A stretch of DNA of 64,000 nt. It comes from Struthio camelus. Its lineage: Eukaryota > Chordata > Aves > Struthioniformes > Struthionidae. Under the pieces are notes generated by a model. It did not search any database. It saw nothing but the letters and a program-made list of their open reading frames with translations, and had not been told where the DNA came from. The translations under genes and the position numbers were made by a program. The DNA is taken from positions 1,550,001 to 1,614,000 of the forward strand of contig NC_090952.1 of assembly GCF_040807025.1 (NCBI RefSeq), read 5' to 3'. The first letter of the stretch is position 1. Each line of letters begins with the position of its first letter. Of the stretch, positions 51,301 to 61,157 are shown piece after piece.

Positions 51301-54300
51301 TTTGGGTATGAGAACCTCAAACCAGACGTGAGCTGAGAAGTCGTTCAAGTCATGCATCCTAGCGATGATGAGAAAACAAAGGCATACATAACAGAGCACG
51401 CAATTAAACTGCAGCCCTATGATCTGCCAAATGTCACGGCCACCAAACGTCTGGATGGGCTTAAAAAGTGACTGGAAAAACAGATGGAAGAAAAACCCAT
51501 TACAGGTTATTAAACATGAAAGCACAACCTCAGGCTCAGGAAATCTCTCACCTGGAGATCACTGGAAGATGTAAGAACATATTGAGGAAAATAATACTGT
51601 ATATTCACCCTGTTTTTACACACTCCCCTAAGTGACCTGGAAATGGGATAGCAGTCCAGACCAGTCTTGGTCTGGCCATATGTGCTCACCTTTAGTGCTA
51701 AGCCTGGAAGATGTGGCTGTGGATGATAGGTTTCATATCTGCATATATCACTCCAAAACCAAGGTGTATTTCAGTACAGTGAACATTATGCAATCCTGTG
51801 AGGTTATTTGGAGCAAATGGCATGGCAAGCTCTATGAACCTTCTTATCTCCCAGGAATAAAATTATGAAGCCCATCTTTTAGCCAAAGTAACGCTCATTT
51901 CCACTGGGAAACATGTAGAGAAGATAGTTCATCCCAACAGTTCCTAATCATTTGCTTTCACCTAAAAAGTCCTTATAGGACAAAGGTACATCATTTAATC
52001 TCTCTTTTAGACTATAGACCTGCGTGAGAAACGCAGTGCACATTAATAGAAGATCAAAATACATCAAAAGTAACAGCTTAGCAGATCTGAGCAACAATTA
52101 CAAACTCCCAACCCACAGGGAGAACTTACTGAGCTTGCCAAGCAAGCATCAAAGCCAGGACCAGCAGTAACTCAAACCTTTCCAGCAACCACAACAGCTT
52201 AGTATAATAACTACAGGGCTCCAGGAAGGTGCCATATGGCAGCATGCTGGGCACCACTGCCTCCTTTCGCAGACACCAACCATGGCTGCAGCCATCACAC
52301 AACCTACCACCCCTTCCTCTGCAACCCACACTGGCCACCAGCCCAGCTGTGAACATGCAAGCAGGAAAGAGAATAGTCCATAAGCAGAGAAGAGCCAAAC
52401 AGGGGTGAGCAGTACTAAAATACCAAGATGCAAAGCCAGCATGGCCCCTACAGAGAGACATCCTGTCCTGCAGACTTCCTGGAGTTCTCTGACGGATCAA
52501 GAAATGTGGGTAATATGGGTTGCTGGCATCTCCCTGAATTTCTAAAAGACTTTGGGCAAAGGTTCTCAAAGTTTTAAAGTAAATGACACAGCTGTGACAC
52601 AAGCAGATCTGTTGGGGGATAAATAACTGATTAAAAGATGAGAAACACAGGTAGGAACAACTCCCATGGTGCTTGTTGTTCACAGCTTCTGTTGTTCAAT
52701 GTGTTCCTTAATTAGCTCAAAGAAGTAAGCTGTGGCAGGGGAGAAAGCTTTTAGAAGCAAATGTCTGGCCTGGCCTTCTCTCCACCTTCAGATATTGATT
52801 CCTTCCTTGCATCTTCCTTATTCACATTTTTTACAAGCAGTGAGACCATCTTCTGAGGCCAGTGGTCTCAACACCGAACTCCCCTACCCCAGGATCCTGC
52901 AGTTTCACCACCCTACAGGCATCTGAGAATGGGACACAGGGGAACAGCTGGCCATATGTCTTCCGAAAGCATCTAAATCTCCAAAAAGTAAGAAGAGGGG
53001 TGATCCAGCTTGCGAGGTATCTCAGCTTTTGGTGGCTCCAGGAAGATGTGTCTCACCTACTTGGAACTGGTTAAGTTCAGGGTATCTAGAAATGCCCTGG
53101 ATTAGTCATTTCTGGCTTTCCCTTGAGTTAAGAAGTATGACACAAAACCATTACTGATCAATATGTTGACACAACATGCTGCTCTACTGTGATCCTGCTG
53201 AGGGCAGACAACCCGCAGTGTGTGGGGAAGGGTAGAGCAGGGCTGGTTGTCAAAAGCATGTCAAATGCCACAAGAGCACACACTGCCCAGGATGATGCTA
53301 TGGGAGGGGGGCAGACTCTCAGCAGAGCTATGTCCCTCCCAGTCTACGTAGTTTGAGTTCTCAGTGATGTTATTTCTTCTCTCTCTTTTCCAACCACTCA
53401 TAGGGATGTCTGTCAGATCAATCAAGGCAGTCGCTCTTCCAGTGACTTGGTATAACATCTCTTCCTCCTATTTACATTTCATGTTTCATTTTCCTACCTG
53501 TTCTCCACATATGCTGTTTACTCGGAGCTCAGCTCAGGCACATACACCTGCTTAAGAACAATTTGTTTTCTTATTTCCTTTTCCTTTTCCTAAGTGGAAA
53601 GTTTTGCTTTCTATGGGTTTCCTGGAAATAAATAGCACTAGATTTTTTTTTTTTTACTAAATTTTGCACACAACAGAGCAAGAGGAGAAACTGCCTTCCT
53701 CTTTACAGATCTGATGTGTTTCACCCACTTTATAAGACACTCATCATAGGGATTCACCCTGTGTTCTCAGAGAACTCACAAACCATGTTATTTTTGAGAA
53801 ACAGTGATCTATCACAGCCTAGGATGTATCTTGCTTAAGGTGGAGGTGAACTGAGCTTCAAATACATCTGTGCATCCCACTTTCAGCTCTTTCATTGACT
53901 GTTACCTGCTCGTGGTGCATTGACCAAGGAGTTTGGAACTAGGCCATTCACATGGTTTATAGCTAAGATACTAGGGTTCTTTCAGGCAGGGCTCTGAATC
54001 CATCCACCACCTGTCTGGCATTGCCTGTTTTCATAACTCAGGCAACAAACATTGATGCCATCAGAAGCAACTGCCTTCAGCATGGTTAAGAAGAGAGGCT
54101 AAGCAGGGCAAGTATGCACACACAGCTGCTTCCTGGGCTCCAGCTCCAGAGCTGCTGGACTGCAGACCTCAGAGGGGTCATCCCTGCCCAGTCATTTTCT
54201 GATCTCATTTCATCGAGTGCACCTACATCTGGTACTGTGGGGTTGGGTGAATAAGACTTGTGCGTTCATCTGATCCAGCCCTTTGTGATTCTGTAAATCT

Positions 54301-57300
54301 TGATCACATCCTCCTCAGCCTTCTCCTCTGCAGACTGAAGAGTCCCAGCCTCTCTTGTAAGGCAGCTTCTCCACTCCTCAGTCATTTCAGTTGCTTTTCT
54401 CCACTTCCGCTACCTCCTCCTAAAGATGGGGCATCCAGAACTGTGCAGAATTCTCCAGGTGTGGGTGCTTCAAGACTTGATGTAGCAGCTAAATGACTAA
54501 AAATGCTCTGTTTTGTTCTCAGTATCCTCTCAGATGATGTACAACCTTTTACTGCTTTTTCTGGCTGCACATTGAGCTGATGACTTCAGAACACTGCCAG
54601 CAATGGCTACATAGCCTTTCCTGGGCTGTCACCACCTGTTCTGAGCTCCTTACTGCATAGGCCCAGTTCAGTTTGTTTTTCTCTAGATGCATTGCCCCAC
54701 CTTTACCTACACTGGGGCTCACCTGCTCCCTATTTCTTACGCAGCCATTGGTGAGATCTTTCTAGGGCTTCTCAGGATTAGTGGCATACCTAGTAGTTTC
54801 TAGAAGTGTGGGCTAGATGAGTGGACAGTGAGGTGGATTGAGAACTGGCTGGATGGCCGAGCTCAGAGGGTTGTGGTGAATGGCGCAGAGTCAAGTTGGA
54901 GGCCTGTGGCTAGCGGTGTCCTCCAGGGGTCGGTACTGGGTCCAGTCTTGTTCAATATATTCATCAATGACCTGGAGGAAGGGACAGAGTGCACCCTCAG
55001 CAAGTTTGCTGATGAGACTAAACTGGGGGGAGAGGCTAACACACCAGAAGACTGTGCAGAGGCACCTGGACAGGCTGGAGAGCTGGGCGGAGAGGAACCT
55101 CCTGAAGTTCAACAAAGGCAAGTGCAAGGTCCTGCACCTAGGCAGGAATAATCCCAGGCACCAGGACAGGCTGGGGGTTGACCTGCTGGAAAGTAGCTCT
55201 GCCGAGAAGGACCTGGGAGTGCTGGTGGACAACAAGTTAACCATGAGCCAGCAGTGTGCCCTTGTGGCCAAGAAGGCCCATGGTATGCTGGGGTGCATGA
55301 GGCAGAGTGTTGCCAGCAGGTGGAGGGAGGTGATCCTGCCCCTCTCCTCAGTCCTGGGGAGGCCTCCCCTGGAGGACTGTGTCCAGTTCTGGGCTCCCCA
55401 CTACAAGAGAGACATGGCACTCCTGGAGAGAGTCCAGCGGAGGGCTACCAAGGTGATTAGAGGGCTGGAGCACCTCTCCTAGGAAGAAAGACTGCAAGAG
55501 CTGGGCCTGTTCAGCCTGGAGAAGAGAAGATTGAGAGGCGATCTCATCAACGTGTCTAAGTATCTGAAGGGGGAGTGTCAAGAGGATGAGGCCAGCCTCT
55601 TGTCTGTGGTGCCCAGCAACAGGACAAGAGGCAACGGGCAGAAACTGAACCACAGGAAGTTCCACCTGAACCTGAGAAAAAACTTCTTGACTGTGAGGGT
55701 GACAGAGCATTGGCACAGGTTGCCCAGAGAGGTAGTGGAGTCTCCTTCGCTGGAGATATTCAAAACCCGCCTGGACGCGATCCTGGGCAATATGCTCTAG
55801 AGGTCCCTGCTTGAGCAGGGAGGTTGGACTAGATGATCTCCAGAGGTCCCTTCCAACCTAAACAATTCTGTGATTCTGTGATCTGACTACTCAGCAACAC
55901 TCTGTATCATCCACAGACTTGGAGATCGCACTGCATGTCCCTGGTCACAGGTGGAGACATTGAACAAAGCTGGTCCCAGCACCAACCCCTGTGAGACCCC
56001 ACTGCTCATTCTTCTCCATCCTAATAGTGGCCACTGAGCCCTGTTATGTCCTCTCCTCTAACTAGCTCTCCAACCACAAAAGGACCTTCCCTCCCATCCT
56101 CTGTCAAGTTAGCTTTTTTAATAACCTGTCACAGGTCACTTGTCAAAGACTTTTTGAAAATACATTGGCCACTGGATCCCTTTTGTCCTCACGTTACTGG
56201 TGCCCTCACAGAGTCCCACAGGGCAGAATGATGGGATTTCCCTTTGTAGAAGCCATGCTGACTCTTTTTCAGTAGCCTATGTTTATCCCTGTGCTCCATG
56301 ATCTCATTCTTCATCACAGACTCTCCCTTCTTGTCGGGGATGGGCATAACTGGTCCATAGCTTCCCAGATACACTCTACAACCTTTCTGTAGAGGAGTCT
56401 TACAAAACCCTGAAGGAGCTGGCCGCTCAAATTATTGTAGATTTGCAAAATAGCCAATCAGCAGGCTCACATCCAATATAATATATGAGTACATATATGA
56501 CTATGCAAATTCTACATCTAGGACTTTAAATAAAAGACTATAAAGTAGAGATAGCACAGCCACCTCCAGCTAGGATGCTGTACTGGCCTGCTTTTTCCCT
56601 TTGATCCAGGTGTCCCCCATCACCTGCCGAGATACAGACCATTACTGCTTATTGTTCAAAGTACAGCACTGCACAAATAGAGACGATGGGCACTGCAGCC
56701 AGCCTTCCATCTTCATCACTATCCAGGCTTTTCTGATTTTGTTGAGGAGATCCCGTGCTGAGACATGCTCCAGTCTCAGGATACATTTAGCCTGAAGGAA
56801 CTCAGCAGTACATGCCCATGACAACTAGCAGACACGACTGTAGCCCCATGCATTTGCTCTGGGGGTGATTTCAACAGGGACAGATTCGACTGTACATCTG
56901 CTTTGCAGTGTAGGTGTGCTGTAGGCTTAGGTACTTGGGCTAGAGAACAGAAAATTACCTTGTACATTCCCCCAAGCCCCTGTACACTTTTGTTCCCTCC
57001 ACCACGTGCCCTGTCTTGCTGCCTAACATTGCACAGCACCTGAAGCAAGCCCACTGGTACTCAGCTGCTCAGTTTTGATATGGAGGTAAAGATTCAAGGA
57101 TTTAGGAAATCAAATCTGAGGAGATGATAAGGATAGAAAAAGGGAAGCAAGGAGATGATGAAGGGGACCAAGAAAGAGTGAGGATGGGAGCAGTGGAGTC
57201 TGCCTAAAAGCTCAGTCACTTGAAATGAGGCAGACTTGAGCAGAGCATTTGCAAGGATGCCCTTATAGATCATGCAGGCACGCAAAGAAATGCCAGTACA

Positions 57301-60300
57301 GCTGGGCTGAGCTCCCACATAGCACAGACTGAATTGTGCTGGGGCCTGGGACTGAGCCACGCAATTGCACAAAAACTAAATTTCCTCACGGATCTTTTTT
57401 CCTTATGCAACCAAACCTGGTGGGTAGACTATGCAGAGTGGAAGCAACACATCCCGGGTACTTACATACTGTGCTGAGAAAGGCTTCGTAGAGCTCTCTG
57501 GGAATCAGTGAATCCGGCATGTCACGAAGAAACTCTTTGAGCAGAGCGGCCACATCATGAACGCTTTGATGCTCATCCAAGAAAACATCCAGTCCTTGGT
57601 TAAACTCTTCCCTCAGCTTGAAGATGGAGGAAATGAAAAGAATAAAAGTGACTATTAGTTATTCCTCTTTATATGAGCCATGATCAGCATCTGAGCTGGC
57701 TGGCTACTGGCTACATCCCTGGCTGGCTGGCTGCACCCCGCCCCCCAATGCAGGGGACACCCAGAGAAGGCAAATCTGCCATAGCCTGATAGTCTGCTGC
57801 TGCAAAGAGGAGGACAAGGGAACCAGAATGGAGCTGATGAATGGAGCCCCCAGGAAATGCTGAAATGCCCACCAGGGGACACAGGCTTATCTGCTAAAGG
57901 CAGCTTTGAGACACGAAGCGGAACGAAGACTTCTCTCTAAGGCTGGGACAAGGCTCCAGTGGCTGGCAGCTGGACCAGTGTGTCTCCCTGAGCAGCAGTT
58001 TACAGACTGTCAATGCTCCAGGATGTACCTGTGATATTTTAGATCTCTGCATGCCAATGTCTGCTTTATTCATGCCTTTATCATACAAACATCTGGCCTC
58101 TGAATGCAGTACTGCTACAGAAGGTGCAGTAAGTGTCTTACTTTACCTGCTGAACTCTTTTCTTGGAGCTCCCAACCCGGAAGATGCCCACTGTCTGGAG
58201 ACCTGAGAGACAGACAGATTAATGTTCTGCACGCACACAACTCCCTACAGCCCCGAATGGTCCTCAGAGCACCTCAAGCAGATTAGCATCATGGAAACAG
58301 TTCTGTCATACTGCATGTGAGGCAGTCTGTCCTTCTCCGCCCCTGGCAGAGAGGATAAAAACAAAAGTTTTGGAGCCATGAGATTTGCCTAGGATTAATA
58401 ATCTGTGGGTCAGGGATGAGAATTCACCTTTATAGTCACTTTGAGCTATAAACTGGATTCACAGGGGAGTTAAGGCCAGAGCAGACGAGGAATAGGTCAC
58501 TGATATGCATGGGTGACATTCCCCTCTCTACCCAGAGACTGCACCTACCTCAGAGGACTCTTCCTGAGGGGCAGGAGATGGCAGCGCATCCTGCCACAAA
58601 AATGAACTGCCTCCTCTGATCTCTAGAAACTGTGAGGCCAAACTACGCCAGCTGAACACTTACTGCGGGTCTATTCTGGGACTGGCCATCTGGCTGGAGA
58701 GAAATGCTTCTTTACCGTGCATTTCAATGTGTTTGCAACATCTGTCCACAATCCTTGGGACCTGCCAAGCGATAGGGTTGAGGCTCAACATCTTTTTCTT
58801 GCCCCGGCTTCTCCGCAGATGCAGCTCATGGGGATGTGATAACTGCAGTGCCTCCAGCAGCCTGGAAGTGTTGTCACTCAGATCGGTGATGGAGTCCACG
58901 GACATTGCCCCCTGAGACAGAGCACAGAGGTAATTTGCAGGGTGGCAGGAACTACTCTGCGAGATCCCAGTACACCATCATTGCTGTGACCGCAGAAGTC
59001 TATGGGAAGGGGAAGCATCACCTCTGAACAAACAAATGCAGAGGTCTACAAAGTGCCTATCTTGGGTTGCAAGAGAACCACAGAGGGACCTTTCACCACA
59101 TTCACATTTATACACACTGCTCCTAGTATGATGTGTGTTTCTAAACACACCCTTCCTACTGGGGCACGGTCTATGTGACTGACACGGGGAAAGAGGAAAC
59201 ATCCCCACATCTTTCGTCTTCGACTGTGCAGTATGTATGCTGGATTTAGTTACCTCTACTGAAGCTGCTCTACACCAAGAGTTACAGGCACTTAGCAAGA
59301 AGCAAGCCTGGGTCCAAAGAGATGAGGCAAACCAAACCTGAGCAATCCCCTCACAGAAAACAAGATTAACACCAAGAAGGAGGAGGCCAGGGCCAACCCG
59401 CTGCATTGTCTTCCTTGTCCTTTGATGCAAGGGGCATCACTAGTGAAAGTACAGCACTTCAGAGACATGGTCGATGTCCCCACAGTAGTGTGGGGTCTGA
59501 CCCTGCTGCGAAGCCAGGAAGCTAACATGACCCACCATCAGAGGCCAGGGCTTCTGCTGAGAATTCAGCCAAAAAAGGTGACTGTTCCATGGAGAATTCA
59601 CATCTGTTCACAGTGCTGCTTGCCAAGCCTTGATGCAATGGATGGGCAGAAAAATCCACACTATGATGACGAATCTACACCCACCTCCAATGATTTTTTT
59701 GTACCATGGCCATGACTTTTTAGTAAACCTGACTTTCCTCAGCTCTCAGGCTTGATAAGAGCCGAACCAGCACACAGTGGCACACCCTACATCATCCATC
59801 TTTAGGGTGGAAGTGGTCCCTGAGCATTTGAACCCTGTCCATCCCATTTCCCTGAGAGCAGTCAGGGACCAACCCAGCACACAGCATGAATAATTTACAT
59901 TCATTGAGACCCTAGGAAAATACATTAATTGCTGAAGTTAGGGCCTTCCCCCACTTGCAGTGCCATCACAGCATGAGATTGCCACACAGTTTAGTTCATT
60001 TTTGCAATCATACCCTTCGCTGGCTCCAGGAGCTGTTGTCAAGAAAAGTGGGGGAAAGCGGCTCCTCAGGGAACACCCTGCAGGGTACCAGCCCGCAGCT
60101 TCTGCCACTTGAGGACTTCTTCTGGATCTGAGCCCGAAATCTTATCACTGTTGCTTCCACTTCCAAGCAGAGCCGGCGACTGCTCTTCACCGCTTCCTGC
60201 AGTTGCTTGTATGTGCGATCATTGTTGATGACTTGGAAGAGTGGGATCCCAAAAGTCTGAGGAGAGCAGTCTAGGGAGAAACACAGGAGAAATGGAAAAG

Positions 60301-60817
60301 TATTGCTAGCAGCAAAAACAAGAGGGAGATACACTAGCAAAGGCCAGCTGCCAAGAACACATGTGCATGCCTGGCTAAAATAACCTGCATCAATTATGTC
60401 TGTTCAAAGGTGACAGTCTTGATATTAATGGCATTTTTCCCACATAACATTTCCCCTGCACCTCCTTGTAGGTTCAAGGAGCCTCCTGCCTTACTTCCAG
60501 CCTCCACTCCACCCTAGGCCAAGGGATTTTGCAACTGAAGCATAAGTTACATGAAAAAGGAATTCCTTTTGTAAAATATCAGCCTGCTGCTTATTAATGT
60601 CCTTGGGTGGACTTACGTTCATTCGAAGAAAACTAGTGACTGATAATTCCCACTAGAGGGTGCTCTACATTTCTGTTTTCCCCAGGTTTGTGGCTGGCAT
60701 TCTTCAAGGGACAATAAAACCACAACCCAAAGCAGTGAGTTTGGGGGTGGAATACACAGGTAGAAATAAATATTTATACCTCTGTATGTGTACATCAATA
60801 TGAATGTATCAGTGCAG

Positions 60818-60863
<46 letters not shown>

Positions 60864-61157
60864 GCCTCCTTTCTATACACTCTCACATGTCTGTATACAT
60901 ATAATTACAATGTGCGTGCACGCACACACGCACACACACACACACACACACAAAATTCTGGAGAAAAGCAAAAGAACATGGGACGACATCTCTTGTTGAA
61001 TTTAGGCAGGCTGCACCTCACAGTTTAGCTCCATTGAAAATCGCCAATTCTGCCAACAATGCCCCAAAACCTAGGTAAAAGAAAAGCTGTTCACCTTTCT
61101 TCTCCTTGGAAAAGCTCTCCAGTTTCTGGCGGATGGATTTACTACCTTTAAGGCCAA
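45199..61157 (-). CDS. RhoGAP of the ARHGAP6/ARHGAP36 subfamily, 5' end outside the window
   Basis: Nine exons join in phase into 425 residues (residue 1 = first complete codon in the window). Order: [15 protein letters not shown] (6-20), a [13 protein letters not shown] motif near 25-37, [11 protein letters not shown] (107-117), then the RhoGAP domain from about SLNPIA (140s) to EHYQALFM (347). The arginine finger is Arg180 in [30 protein letters not shown] and [17 protein letters not shown] are the other GAP signatures. The tail is short and ends LNLDVGM. RhoGAPs speed GTP hydrolysis on Rho-family GTPases. Details shared with ARHGAP36 as I recall it, rather than ARHGAP6, are [19 protein letters not shown] and DSLxP. 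Mammalian ARHGAP36 lacks the finger and carries an Arg-rich PKA-binding stretch that is not evident here. It could be avian ARHGAP36 or a third subfamily member. Confidence 0.88.
47337..47434 (-). CDS. ARHGAP36-like exon (after the GAP domain)
   Basis: CTCTCCTAG acceptor, CT|GTAAGT donor, phase 0 in and 2 out. It encodes [20 protein letters not shown], then [12 protein letters not shown], equivalent to the PDVVDYLLRRK stretch after the ARHGAP6 GAP domain. Confidence 0.88.
49136..49306 (-). CDS. ARHGAP36-like exon (NLATIFGPN)
   Basis: GCTTGCTTGCCAG acceptor, ATG|GTAGGT donor, phase 0 in and out, 57 codons. It reads [20 protein letters not shown], an acidic loop, then [17 protein letters not shown]. 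The Asn-Leu-Ala...Pro-Asn signature completes the RhoGAP active-site scaffold. Confidence 0.93.
50322..50470 (-). CDS. ARHGAP36-like exon (LPPCHSDTL)
   Basis: TTTCTGCCTAG acceptor, GAG|GTAAGG donor, phase 1 in and 0 out. It encodes [20 protein letters not shown], then [16 protein letters not shown]. The preceding intron is about 7 kb and holds the nested CR1 pair. Confidence 0.9.
54255..54795 (-). mobile_element. Older CR1-type LINE, left part, interrupted by a younger CR1
   Basis: Diverged minus-strand CR1 sequence: the reverse complement carries the [14 protein letters not shown]-like end of ORF2 and continues towards the insertion point near 54796. It is assigned by its resemblance to the CR1 tail region and by its continuation on the other side of the younger element. 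Confidence 0.6.
54797..55881 (+). mobile_element. CR1 LINE, 5'-truncated, complete 3' tail
   Basis: The plus-strand copy starts in the RT domain ([17 protein letters not shown]-like) and runs to the tail AATTCTGTGATTCTGTGAT. It is almost identical over roughly 650 bp to the copy at 43.8-44.45 kb and also has FADE in place of FADD. An 11-base deletion near 55056 (CTGCCATTCAG missing relative to the other copy) shifts the frame. It lies in the large intron of the ARHGAP36-like gene, antisense to it. Confidence 0.95.
55882..56365 (-). mobile_element. Older CR1-type LINE, right part
   Basis: On the minus strand it encodes [15 protein letters not shown], the RT motif SQHGFxKGKSC, with further diverged RT sequence downstream. 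It forms one element with 54255-54795, split by the younger, oppositely oriented CR1. Confidence 0.75.
57466..57616 (-). CDS. ARHGAP36-like exon ([16 protein letters not shown])
   Basis: CCATCTTCAAG acceptor, T|GTAAGT donor, phase 0 in and 1 out. It reads [18 protein letters not shown], then [18 protein letters not shown] and [13 protein letters not shown]. The lysine and LRDMP motif are standard RhoGAP signatures. Confidence 0.92.
58147..58202 (-). CDS. ARHGAP36-like exon carrying the arginine finger
   Basis: TGTCTGTCTCTCAG acceptor, CAG|GTAAAG donor, phase 1 in and 0 out; 56 bases. It encodes [18 protein letters not shown]. The Arg of GIFR is the catalytic finger of RhoGAP proteins. Confidence 0.88.
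58716..58911 (-). CDS. ARHGAP36-like exon (start of RhoGAP domain)
   Basis: CTGTCTCAG acceptor, G|GTAAAG donor, phase 0 in and 1 out. It reads [20 protein letters not shown], a charged loop (LRRSRGKKK), then [20 protein letters not shown]. The domain's first helix and the lead-in to the finger loop lie here. Confidence 0.9.
60014..60270 (-). CDS. ARHGAP36-like exon (FGIPLFQV motif)
   Basis: TTTCTCCCTAG acceptor, AGG|GTATGA donor, phase 1 in and 0 out. It begins [19 protein letters not shown], matching the FGMPLSQVIANDR motif of ARHGAP6. The rest ([19 protein letters not shown], a Ser/Gly stretch, PEEPLSPTF) is weakly conserved and ends WSQRR. Confidence 0.85.
60820..60859. repeat. (CA)n microsatellite
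   Basis: About 20 uninterrupted CA units in an intron of the ARHGAP36-like gene; probably polymorphic. Confidence 0.97.
60918..60952. repeat. (CA)n microsatellite with CG interruptions
   Basis: The second CA tract, preceded by TGTGCGTGCACGCACACACG, which is strictly alternating purine-pyrimidine and so prone to Z-DNA. It is only about 60 bp from the first tract. Confidence 0.95.
61095..61157 (-). CDS. ARHGAP36-like exon (first in window)
   Basis: TTTCTCCCCGCAG acceptor, G|GTGAAC donor, phase 1 in and out. It reads [20 protein letters not shown], like the KSLRKKLDSLGKEK stretch of ARHGAP6. Earlier exons must lie beyond 64000 or in unrecognised sequence to the right. Confidence 0.8.

Noticed and set aside
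60619-61028. Open frames of alternating Cys-Val or Thr-His
   Set aside because: Translations of the CA microsatellites.
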